Of a stretch of DNA of 7,017 nt, positions 1 through 5,901 are shown piece by piece. Within the stretch, counting starts at the first letter, position 1. Every line of letters starts with the position of its first letter. The position numbers and the translations under genes are program-made. This DNA comes from an uncultured Flavihumibacter sp. (GTDB taxonomy: Bacteria > Bacteroidota > Bacteroidia > Chitinophagales > Chitinophagaceae). The notes beneath the pieces are model-generated. The model saw only the letters and a list, made by a program, of their open reading frames with translations. It ran no database searches and was not told where the DNA came from. The stretch covers positions 1 to 7,017 of the forward strand of contig CAMLPA010000166.1 of the NCBI GenBank assembly GCA_946481605.1, given 5' to 3'.

Positions 1-87
1 TTTCCAATGTTAAGGAATTATTAACTCTCCCATCCGGCAAGGCTTACAGGGTTAGTAATTCTAATTTCGCACCAAATTTTTAGCTAT

Positions 88-735
88 ATGGCCCTGAATT
101 CAATTATGAAGTTCTTCATGCCGAAAGACAAGGTATTTTACTCTCTCTTTGAACAGGTTGGTGAGAACGTGGAAAAAATGGGAGTGATCCTCAATGATGT
201 AGTATCTGAACCCAACTTCGATAAAAGAGCAGCCCTCATCTCCCAGATAGAAGATATGGAACATGTGAACGATGATTTCACCCATAAAATCTTCACTGAA
301 CTCGGGCGCAACTTCATTACGCCTTTCGACCGGGAAGACATCCACTACCTCGCCTCAGCACTGGATGATATCGCCGACTATATTTATTCTTCCGCGAAAA
401 AGATCAACTTCTATAAAGTTAATCCCAACGACCAGGGCATCCAGAAAATGGCCGACCTCATTGAACAGGGCGCCAAACAAATTCACCTCGCCGTGCGGGA
501 ACTGCGCAACATGAAGAACATGCGCCAGATCACCGACGCTCTCGTGAAAGTGAACAGCATCGAGAACCAGGCCGACGATATCTTCGACCTCAGCATCGAC
601 CGCCTCTTCGAAATGGAACCTGACGCCAAAGAAGTGATCAAGAAAAGAGAGATTTACCAGGCAATGGAAACCGTGACCGATAAATGCGAAGACGCCGCAA
701 ACGTGATCGAATCCATTATTATCAAATACGCGTAG
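88..735 (+). CDS. DUF47 / PhoU-like phosphate transport accessory protein
   Basis: A 215-residue soluble protein, predicted all-helical, of the DUF47 (PhoU_div) family, which is distantly related to PhoU. Members are usually encoded next to PiT permeases and are thought to modulate their activity in the cytoplasm; the biochemical role is poorly defined. The PhoU-type acidic E/D-xxx-D pattern that can bind metal is visible at Asp93/Asp97 (in ALDDIADYI), Glu159/Asp163 (in IENQAD) and Asp198/Asp202 (in TDKCED). There is no signal peptide or membrane segment, and the length is normal for the family. The ATG at 88 gives the usual N-terminus beginning MALNSIMKFF; an in-frame ATG at residue 7 is possible. 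No clear Shine-Dalgarno sequence precedes it, as is normal in Bacteroidota. The phosphate permease starts 85 bp downstream on the same strand, which supports joint function. The family call is firm; direct control of the permease is inferred from context. Confidence 0.9.
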   Translation: MALNSIMKFFMPKDKVFYSLFEQVGENVEKMGVILNDVVSEPNFDKRAALISQIEDMEHVNDDFTHKIFTELGRNFITPFDREDIHYLASALDDIADYIYSSAKKINFYKVNPNDQGIQKMADLIEQGAKQIHLAVRELRNMKNMRQITDALVKVNSIENQADDIFDLSIDRLFEMEPDAKEVIKKREIYQAMETVTDKCEDAANVIESIIIKYA

Positions 736-738
736 GAC

Positions 739-813
739 ATTTTGAATGTTGAATTTTGAATGTTGGATGAATAACCGCTTCTGATTCAAAATCCAACATC
801 CAGAATCCAAAAT
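739..813. repeat. Inverted heptamer array forming a long imperfect hairpin
   Basis: Four consecutive 7-bp units lie on the plus strand at 740-767 (TTTTGAA, TGTTGAA, TTTTGAA, TGTTGGA). Four more read from 812 back to 785 on the minus strand (TTTTGGA, TTCTGGA, TGTTGGA, TTTTGAA). All eight fit TNYTGRA. The two arrays face each other, so the transcript can fold into a 30-position stem (739-768 with 784-813) having 22 Watson-Crick pairs, 2 G-U pairs and 6 mismatches around a 15-nt loop. There is no following T-run, so it is not an ordinary terminator. It fills the gap between the DUF47 and PiT genes and ends 7 bases before the PiT start codon. Function is unknown; it could tune read-through, mRNA stability or PiT translation. 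Confidence 0.75.
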
Positions 814-820
814 ACTATTT

Positions 821-1882
821 ATGCTCTCCTTCCTCATCATTATCATCATCCTGGCCGTGATCTTCGACCTCATCAACGGGTTTCACGACGCAGCCAACTC
901 CATAGCCACCATCGTTTCCACTAAAGTACTCACACCTTTCCAGGCTGTGGTTTGGGCAGCCTTCTTTAATGTGGTGGCCTACTTTATATTCGACCTGAAC
1001 GTGGCCGATACCGTGGCAAAAACCGTGAAGAACAGCAGCATCAACCTGGAAGTGATCTTCGCCGGACTCATCGCGGCCATCAGTTGGAACCTCCTCACCT
1101 GGTGGTTCGGCATTCCCTCCAGTTCCTCGCATACGCTTATTGGCGGGTTCGCAGGTGCCGCCATCGCACACGCCGGTAGTTTCACCGTGGTGGCGCAGGA
1201 TAAAATAATACAAATCTTCGCGTTCATCTTCATCGCCCCTTTAGTGGGGATGATCATGGCTTACATTATTACCATCATTATCGTGAACATCTGCCGGAAA
1301 GCCAATCCCTACCGGGCCGATAAGTGGTTCAAGCGATTACAGCTCGTATCTTCCGCATTGTTCAGTATTGGTCACGGTGGTAACGATTCCCAGAAGGTAA
1401 TGGGTATTATTTCCGCAGCCCTGCTCGTGTACGCAGCACAGGTAACGGCAGCAGGAGGTGAAATCCCACACTGGGCGCTGGTAGAACAAACCGTGGACGC
1501 CGCTACCGGGAAAGCCAAAATCGCCCATATTCCCGCCTGGGTACCCATTGTATGTTATACGGCCATAGGTCTGGGTACGATGATGGGTGGCTGGAAGATC
1601 GTTAAAACCATGGGGACCCGTATCACCAAAGTAACGCCACTGGAAGGGGTAAGCGCTGAAACAGCAGGTGCATTCACCCTGTTCATCACGGAAAAACTCG
1701 GTATTCCCGTGAGTACAACGCATACCATTACCGGTTCTATCATCGGGGTAGGACTTACAAAAAGGGTATCGGCCGTACGCTGGGGGGTCACCATCAACCT
1801 GCTCTGGGCCTGGATACTTACCATACCGGTAAGCGCCCTGCTCGCAGCCCTGGTGTACTATATTGTAACACTCTTTAAATAA
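821..1882 (+). CDS. pit: PiT-family inorganic phosphate transporter
   Basis: A 353-residue integral membrane permease of the PiT (PHO4) family, importing phosphate, typically as a metal-phosphate complex coupled to protons or sodium. The two inverted halves each show both signatures: GFHDAANS at residues 20-27 with GIPSSSSHT at 97-105, then GHGGNDSQKVMG at 184-195 with GIPVSTTHT at 294-302. The asparagine/aspartate and serine/threonine-rich loops form the phosphate site in this family. Hydrophobic segments occur at about 3-18, 42-58, 78-95, 105-125, 130-157, 195-207, 240-256, 282-290, 300-312 and 322-350. It is of the short bacterial type, well below E. coli PitA (about 499 residues), and appears intact. 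The start is chosen because it lies just before the first membrane segment. It probably shares a transcript with the DUF47 gene, with the heptamer hairpin in between. The ion coupled cannot be told from sequence. Confidence 0.95.
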   Translation: MLSFLIIIIILAVIFDLINGFHDAANSIATIVSTKVLTPFQAVVWAAFFNVVAYFIFDLNVADTVAKTVKNSSINLEVIFAGLIAAISWNLLTWWFGIPSSSSHTLIGGFAGAAIAHAGSFTVVAQDKIIQIFAFIFIAPLVGMIMAYIITIIIVNICRKANPYRADKWFKRLQLVSSALFSIGHGGNDSQKVMGIISAALLVYAAQVTAAGGEIPHWALVEQTVDAATGKAKIAHIPAWVPIVCYTAIGLGTMMGGWKIVKTMGTRITKVTPLEGVSAETAGAFTLFITEKLGIPVSTTHTITGSIIGVGLTKRVSAVRWGVTINLLWAWILTIPVSALLAALVYYIVTLFK

Positions 1883-1896
1883 ACGGTCAACCGTTT
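1881..1896 (+). repeat. Short hairpin at the pit stop codon
   Basis: AAACGG (1881-1886) and CCGTTT (1891-1896) form a perfect 6-bp stem with a TCAA loop. It begins within the PiT stop codon and lies 10 bases upstream of the intrinsic terminator. No T-run follows, so it probably does not terminate alone. It could stabilise the mRNA 3' end, or be chance. Confidence 0.4.
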
Positions 1897-1906
1897 GTAT
1901 GATAAA

Positions 1907-1941
1907 AACCCGCAATGAATCCCGTTGCGGGTTCTTTTTTT
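1907..1941 (+). terminator. Intrinsic terminator after pit
   Basis: AACCCGCAA (1907-1915) pairs perfectly with TTGCGGGTT (1925-1933) around a 9-nt loop. A seven-T run follows at 1935-1941. A 9-bp stem with a GC core and a T-tract is a textbook Rho-independent terminator. It separates the phosphate pair from the sugar-nucleotide block. Confidence 0.93.
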
Positions 1942-1951
1942 AGTGAATTAT

Positions 1952-2025
1952 GTTGTTATTTTGGAAACTTATCCAACAACTCCGCAACCACGGCTTGCCA
2001 GAAAATACCCGTTAAGCCGGTTGCG
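1952..2025 (+). promoter_or_regulatory. Structured rfbA leader with two stem-loops
   Basis: The 100 bp between the pit terminator and the rfbA start hold two adjacent inverted repeats. The first pairs GTTG (1952-1955) with CAAC (1977-1980) and TTGGA (1961-1965) with TCCAA (1972-1976), with a 5-nt bulge. The second pairs CGCAACC (1983-1989) with GGTTGCG (2019-2025) and GGCTT (1992-1996) with AAGCC (2014-2018), with a 2-nt AC bulge and a 17-nt loop. The second stem ends 17 bases before the ATG. Neither is followed by a T-run. They may be a leader RNA structure or a protein site; I match them to no known riboswitch class. Confidence 0.5.
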
Positions 2026-2042
2026 ATCATAAAAAATCATTC

Positions 2043-2900
2043 ATGAAGGGAATTATTCTCGCCGGAGGATCCGGAACCCGTTTGCACCCCATCACCTATG
2101 CCATCAGCAAGCAGATCATGCCGGTGTATGATAAACCCATGATCTATTATCCGCTTTCCACGCTGATGATGGCGGGCATCCGTGAAATCCTGATCATCTC
2201 CACCCCGCAGGACCTTCCGCTGTTTAAAAAACTGCTGGGCACCGGTGAACAGATCGGGCTCTCCCTGTCTTATGCGGAGCAGGCTGTTCCCAATGGGCTC
2301 GCTCAGGCTTTCGTGATCGGCGAATCCTTTATCGGGAAAGACAATGTGGCGCTGGTACTGGGCGATAACATTTTCCACGGCGTGGGCCTGGGCCAGCAAC
2401 TGGAAAAGAATACCACCCCCGATGGCGGTATCGTGTACGCCTACCATGTGAGCGACCCCGAAAGGTATGGTGTGGTAGAATTTGACGCTGACAACAAAGT
2501 GGTGTCCATAGAAGAAAAGCCCCTTCAGCCTAAAAGCAATTACGCCGTTCCCGGGCTTTATTTCTACGACAATGATGTGATTGAAATCGCTAAAAACCTG
2601 CAGCCCTCACCACGCGGGGAATACGAGATCACCGATGTGAACAAAGAATACCTGAAAAGAGGCAAACTCCGCGTTTCCGTGATGGACCGCGGTACCGCCT
2701 GGCTCGATACCGGCACATTCGACTCGCTGATGCAGGCCTCCCAGTTTGTACAGGTGATCGAACAACGCCAGGGCATCAAGATCGCCTGCATCGAAGAGAT
2801 TGCCTACCGTAAAGGATTTATCGGGAAAGAAAAACTGGAAGAAATCGCGAAACCGCTGATGAAAAGCGGTTACGGAAAATACCTGATGGAGCTGATATAA
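2043..2900 (+). CDS. rfbA: Glucose-1-phosphate thymidylyltransferase RfbA (RmlA)
   Basis: A 285-residue cytoplasmic enzyme joining dTTP and glucose-1-phosphate to give dTDP-glucose and pyrophosphate, the first step towards dTDP-L-rhamnose and other deoxysugars of surface polysaccharides. The N-terminal nucleotide-binding motif is [11 protein letters not shown] (8-18), followed by the family block [19 protein letters not shown] (22-40), including the catalytic-region lysine. PNGLAQAF (83-90) contacts the nucleotide and sugar, and VLGDN (105-109) and WLDTGT (220-225) supply the two metal-binding aspartates (108 and 222). EEKP is at 157-160. Length matches the short RmlA class (about 286-293). 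The ATG at 2043 is the only start that keeps the complete N-terminal motif. galE begins 20 bp downstream, suggesting an operon. The rmlB, rmlC and rmlD genes that often accompany it are not in the window, so the end sugar cannot be named. Confidence 0.96.
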   Translation: MKGIILAGGSGTRLHPITYAISKQIMPVYDKPMIYYPLSTLMMAGIREILIISTPQDLPLFKKLLGTGEQIGLSLSYAEQAVPNGLAQAFVIGESFIGKDNVALVLGDNIFHGVGLGQQLEKNTTPDGGIVYAYHVSDPERYGVVEFDADNKVVSIEEKPLQPKSNYAVPGLYFYDNDVIEIAKNLQPSPRGEYEITDVNKEYLKRGKLRVSVMDRGTAWLDTGTFDSLMQASQFVQVIEQRQGIKIACIEEIAYRKGFIGKEKLEEIAKPLMKSGYGKYLMELI

Positions 2901-2920
2901 AAATTTCTAACAATACATAT

Positions 2921-3976
2921 ATGCCTAAGATTTTAGTTACCGGGGGCTGCGGTTATATAGGAGCCCACACTATAGTAGACCTGATAGAACATGGTTACGA
3001 TGTTATCTCCGTAGACAACAACTCCCGTTCCACCATGCGCATCCTTGAGGGCGCTGAAAAAATCGTGGGCAGGGGCATCAAAAATTACAAAGTGGACCTT
3101 TGCAATTTCGATGATACCAGGGCTATTTTCCAGGAGAATGAAGACATTGCGGGGATCATCCACTTCGCCGCCTACAAAGCCGTGGGCGAATCGGTGGAGC
3201 AACCGCTGATGTATTTTGAGAACAACCTCACTTCGCTGATCAACCTGCTGAAATGCGTGCAGGAGTTTAACGTGCCTTATTTCGTATTCTCTTCTTCCTG
3301 CACCGTGTATGGAAGTCCCGATAAGATTCCGGTTACCGAAGCCACCCCGCCCAAACCGGCGGAGTCGCCTTACGGTTATACCAAACAGATGGGTGAGCAG
3401 ATCATCAACGAATTCTCCAAAGCGGTGAATACACAGTGTGTGCTGCTCCGTTACTTTAACCCGGTAGGCGCACACCCATCCGCGCTGATCGGAGAACTGC
3501 CGCTCGGGAAACCCAGCAACCTGGTACCTGTGATTACCCAAACTGCGATCGGTAAACTGCCACAGGTGCAGGTATTCGGCGGCGATTACGATACCCGCGA
3601 CGGCTCCTGCCTCCGCGATTACATCCATGTTTGTGATATCTCCCGCGCCCACACCCTGGCAGTAGATTTCCTGATTGCCGGTAAGTCTGATAAAAGATGC
3701 GAAGTATTCAACCTCGGCACGGGCGTAGGCGTAACCGTGCTCGAAGCCATCAAGGCCTTCGAAAAAGTATCGGGTGAAAAACTGAATTATATGGTGGGCC
3801 CCCGTCGTCCCGGTGATGTGATGGCCATTTACGCCAACAACGAATACGCCGTTAAAACCCTGGGCTGGGACATTAAATACAATATCGATGATATGATGTC
3901 CACCGCCTGGAAATGGGAACAGAAGCTGAAAGCAGACGAAAGTTTCTATTCCAACCAGCACGCAGGGTTGAACTAA
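2921..3976 (+). CDS. galE: UDP-glucose 4-epimerase GalE
   Basis: A 351-residue NAD-dependent extended short-chain dehydrogenase that interconverts UDP-glucose and UDP-galactose in the cytoplasm, feeding galactose use and glycan synthesis. The Rossmann motif GGCGYIG (8-14) binds NAD, and FAAYKAVGES (82-91) is a GalE hallmark. Catalytic residues are Ser126 in SSSCTVYG and the Tyr151/Lys155 pair in SPYGYTK. RYFNPVGAHPS (177-187) and DGSCLRDYIHVCD (227-239) are typical substrate-domain blocks. Length is slightly above E. coli GalE (338). The residue matching E. coli Tyr299, a size gate for N-acetylated sugars, is Ile303 here (in RRPGDVMAIYAN), so GlcNAc/GalNAc specificity is open. The start is 20 bp after rfbA, with A/T-rich bases and no Shine-Dalgarno sequence. 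Epimerase assignment is firm; exact substrate range is not. Confidence 0.94.
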   Translation: MPKILVTGGCGYIGAHTIVDLIEHGYDVISVDNNSRSTMRILEGAEKIVGRGIKNYKVDLCNFDDTRAIFQENEDIAGIIHFAAYKAVGESVEQPLMYFENNLTSLINLLKCVQEFNVPYFVFSSSCTVYGSPDKIPVTEATPPKPAESPYGYTKQMGEQIINEFSKAVNTQCVLLRYFNPVGAHPSALIGELPLGKPSNLVPVITQTAIGKLPQVQVFGGDYDTRDGSCLRDYIHVCDISRAHTLAVDFLIAGKSDKRCEVFNLGTGVGVTVLEAIKAFEKVSGEKLNYMVGPRRPGDVMAIYANNEYAVKTLGWDIKYNIDDMMSTAWKWEQKLKADESFYSNQHAGLN

Positions 3977-3998
3977 GTTTGCTATTTTTATAGTTTTT
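3968..3998 (+). promoter_or_regulatory. Possible Bacteroidota promoter before the transketolase gene
   Basis: TTG at 3968-3970, 20 bases, then TAGTTTTT at 3991-3998. This fits the Bacteroidota primary-sigma pattern (TTG, 17-23 bases, TAnnTTTG) except for the last base. The upstream half lies in the end of galE and the predicted transcript would start just before the ATG at 4013. A/T-rich gaps produce such matches by chance, so this is only a candidate. Confidence 0.3.
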
Positions 3999-4012
3999 CA
4001 AAACAAAACATC

Positions 4013-4969
4013 ATGCTACAATCAATCAAATCAATTGGTAACAAGGATACCCGCAGTGGTTTCGGAGACGGTATCGCCGAGTTGGGACGCACCAACCCCA
4101 ACGTGGTGGCGCTCACCGCCGATCTCGCGGGTTCCATGAAGCTCCAGCAATTCATCAAGGAAAATCCCGACCGTTTCATCCAGGTAGGTATCGCCGAAGC
4201 CAACATGATCGGCATCGCCGCAGGACTAACCATCGGCGGAAAAATTCCCTTTACCACTACTTTCGCCAACTTCTCCACCGGACGCGTATATGACCAGATC
4301 CGTCAATCCGTGGCCTACTCCGGTAAGAATGTGAAAATATGCGCCTCCCACGCCGGACTTACCCTCGGCGAAGACGGTGCCACCCACCAGATCCTGGAAG
4401 ACATCGGCATGATGAAGATGCTTCCCGGCATGACCGTAATCGTTCCCTGTGATTATGCGCAAACCAAAGCGGCCACCATCGCGGTAGCGGATTACGAAGG
4501 CCCCGTTTACCTGCGTTTCGGTCGCCCTTCCTGGCCCATCTTCACAACCGATATGCCTTTCGAAATCGGAAAAGCACAGGTGCTTTCAGAAGGAACCGAT
4601 GTTTCTATTTTCGCCTGCGGCCACATGGTATGGAAAGCCATTGAAGCCGGTCTGCAACTCGAAGAAAAAGGGTACAGCGTGGAAGTGATCAACATCCACA
4701 CCATTAAACCATTGGATACCGAAGCCGTGCTGAAATCCATCAGCAAAACCAAATGCGCGGTAACCGTGGAAGAGCACAATGTGATTGGTGGTCTCGGCGA
4801 CAGCATTGCACAAGTGGCTGCGAAAAATCTGCCCATCCCCATCGAATACATCGGCACCAACGATACCTTCGGGGAAAGCGGTACGCCTACCGAACTGCTG
4901 AAAAAGTACGGTCTGGATACGCCTTTCATCGTGGAAGCCGCGGAAAAAGTGATCAAAAGAAAAGGATAG
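4013..4969 (+). CDS. Transketolase, C-terminal subunit (split type)
   Basis: A 318-residue protein equal to the C-terminal half of a transketolase: a pyrimidine-binding domain (about 12-178) plus a transketolase C domain (about 185-312). The conserved glutamate that activates the thiamine pyrophosphate pyrimidine ring is Glu62 in VGIAEANMIGIAAG. SHAGLTLGEDGATHQ (112-126) is a family block, and VEEHNVIGGLGD (252-263) lies in the C domain. The diphosphate-binding N-terminal domain is absent, so it needs a separately encoded partner, as in many bacteria and archaea. Together such halves move two-carbon units among sugar phosphates in the non-oxidative pentose phosphate pathway. It follows galE by only 36 bp, so the partner is not directly upstream, where it usually lies. 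Other enzymes of this fold (DXS-like, pyruvate dehydrogenase beta) are less likely given the length and blocks seen. Confidence 0.88.
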   Translation: MLQSIKSIGNKDTRSGFGDGIAELGRTNPNVVALTADLAGSMKLQQFIKENPDRFIQVGIAEANMIGIAAGLTIGGKIPFTTTFANFSTGRVYDQIRQSVAYSGKNVKICASHAGLTLGEDGATHQILEDIGMMKMLPGMTVIVPCDYAQTKAATIAVADYEGPVYLRFGRPSWPIFTTDMPFEIGKAQVLSEGTDVSIFACGHMVWKAIEAGLQLEEKGYSVEVINIHTIKPLDTEAVLKSISKTKCAVTVEEHNVIGGLGDSIAQVAAKNLPIPIEYIGTNDTFGESGTPTELLKKYGLDTPFIVEAAEKVIKRKG

Positions 4970-5024
4970 TTTATGGAGGATGGCCTTCTCTAAAAAAGAG
5001 GGAATAGCCATAAGATTAATATTT

Positions 5025-5061
5025 AAAGAGGTGTTGCAGTAAATGCGGCACCTCTTTTTTT
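5025..5061 (+). terminator. Strong intrinsic terminator after the transketolase gene
   Basis: AAAGAGGTG (5025-5033) pairs with CACCTCTTT (5049-5057). The stem continues inward through two G-U pairs and GCA/TGC to a 5-nt loop (5039-5043), giving 14 pairs. The T-run 5055-5061 overlaps the end of the stem. A weaker stem-loop (ATGGC 4980-4984 with GCCAT 5007-5011, plus CTCT/AGAG inside) lies just upstream. It closes the rfbA-galE-transketolase block. Confidence 0.93.
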
Positions 5062-5324
5062 ACAACCTTCATACGCAAACGCTACGGTGTAAACACCATC
5101 ACAAGTGGCCCTGTTATATCGGTGGCACCGGTTCCCAACCGATTCCGGAGACCCGCTTCTCCCCCAACCCCTCGCCAGGCAAGCCATTGCCGCATTTTTA
5201 ACACCACAAATTCGCCTGAAAAGAAAAACACTGCGCAGAAGTCGATGTAATCACCCAAATCAGGACATGTAAAACACCGCCAGAAATTCCTTAAAATCCC
5301 TATCTTCCCCGCAAATCGCACCGA
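5062..5324. other. Gene-free gap upstream of the ECF sigma gene
   Basis: No convincing gene, RNA gene or mobile element is visible. A minus-strand open frame of 79 codons covers most of it, but its product has no recognisable domain and its start would face the sigma gene; I do not call it. Small inverted repeats occur: GGTGT/ACACC at 5086-5097 with a 2-nt loop, and ATCGGT (5118-5123) with ACCGAT (5138-5143), the latter overlapping an alternative CGGTT/AACCG stem. The sigma gene promoter should lie here, yet I find no clean TTG-TAnnTTTG match. Confidence 0.5.
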
Positions 5325-5876
5325 ATGGCGTTGAACGACGACGACAGGCTTTTACTCATCCAATTCCGGGAACCCGCCACAAAGGAAGGCGCTTATACCG
5401 CCATCATCCGCAAGTACCAACAGAAGCTGTACTGGCATATCCGGAGGATGGTTGTGGAACACGAAGACGCGAACGATGTATTGCAGAACACATTTATCCG
5501 CGTTTGGAACGGGTTGGCGAATTTCAGGGAAGACGCGCAACTGTACACCTGGCTGTACCGTGTGGCCACAAACGAATGTCTCAGCTTTCTGGAACAACAA
5601 AAGAAAAAAAGCACAGCATCCTTCGATGAGCACGTGGAAACGATGGCCAATAAAGTGAAAGCCGATCCTTTTTTCGATCCGAAACAACTGGAATGGAAAC
5701 TGCAACTCGCTATCCAGCAACTGCCTGAAAAACAACGGATCGTATTTTCGCTGCGCTATTATGATGAAATGCCCTATGAGGAAATGAGCCGTGTACTGGA
5801 AACTTCTGAAGGCGCACTGAAAGCATCCTACCATCATGCGGTCAAAAAAATAGAGGATTTCATAAAGAATCATTAA
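5325..5876 (+). CDS. ECF-type RNA polymerase sigma factor
   Basis: A 183-residue group 4 (ECF) sigma-70 factor that directs RNA polymerase to a small regulon. Region 2 spans about 22-90: DANDVLQNTFIRVW (48-61) is region 2.2, which contacts the core enzyme, and LYTWLYRVATNECLSFL (73-89) covers the region 2.3/2.4 segment that melts and reads the -10 element. A charged linker (91-122) leads to region 4 (about 124-176), whose LPEKQRIVFSLRYYDEMPYE and helix-turn-helix SRVLETSEGALKASYHHAVKKI read the -35 element. There is no region 1 or 3 and no extra C-terminal domain, as expected for ECF factors. The ATG at 5325 gives a normal-length N-terminus. The next gene, 25 bp downstream, encodes a single-pass membrane protein that is probably its anti-sigma factor. 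The signal and the ECF subgroup are not determined. Confidence 0.95.
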   Translation: MALNDDDRLLLIQFREPATKEGAYTAIIRKYQQKLYWHIRRMVVEHEDANDVLQNTFIRVWNGLANFREDAQLYTWLYRVATNECLSFLEQQKKKSTASFDEHVETMANKVKADPFFDPKQLEWKLQLAIQQLPEKQRIVFSLRYYDEMPYEEMSRVLETSEGALKASYHHAVKKIEDFIKNH

Positions 5877-5901
5877 ACTTTTCTTTGATACAAGGGTCTT
5901 A
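5875..5901 (+). promoter_or_regulatory. Candidate ECF-type promoter between sigma and anti-sigma genes
   Basis: AACTT (5876-5880), exactly 16 bases, then TCTTA (5897-5901). This resembles the ECF/sigma-E layout (AACTT -35, TCTRA -10, about 16 apart). It would allow the sigma factor to drive its own inhibitor. Against it, transcription would begin near 5908, after the ATG at 5902, unless the in-frame ATG at 5911 is used. Confidence 0.3.

Noticed and set aside
9..25. GTTAA ... TTAAC inverted repeat near the window start as a Pho-type operator
   Set aside because: Only 5-bp A/T-rich arms, with no resemblance to a known PHO box; likely chance.
62..69. TAATTTCG as a -7 promoter element for the DUF47 gene
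   Set aside because: It is one base off TAnnTTTG, but no TTG lies 17-23 bases upstream, so I do not call a promoter.
1337..1915. Minus-strand open frame of 192 codons opposite the PiT gene
   Set aside because: It is antisense to a clear PiT permease and starts inside the terminator region. Its Cys/Tyr/Gly-rich product has no family features.
1925..1964. TATGTTG (1949-1955) or TATTTTGG (1957-1964) as the rfbA promoter
   Set aside because: Both are imperfect. The only TTG at usable spacing (1925-1927) lies inside the pit terminator stem. A promoter is expected here but cannot be placed from sequence.
2933..3961. Long minus-strand open frame (342 codons) opposite galE
   Set aside because: It mirrors galE, which has all catalytic motifs. 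The antisense product is His/Val/Phe-rich with no domain, a codon-bias shadow.
4013..4969. Reading the transketolase half as pyruvate dehydrogenase beta or full DXS
   Set aside because: Length (318) and blocks such as SHAGLTLGEDGATHQ fit the split transketolase C subunit. DXS would need an N-terminal domain that is absent.
4973..4993. Six-codon open frame ATG GAG GAT GGC CTT CTC TAA after the transketolase gene
   Set aside because: Far too short to support, and it lies within a stem-loop before the terminator.
5082..5321. Minus-strand 79-codon open frame in the gap before the sigma gene
   Set aside because: The product (begins MRFAGKIGIL) has no recognisable domain, no clear start signal and lies antisense in a presumed promoter region. 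Length is within chance for open frames here.
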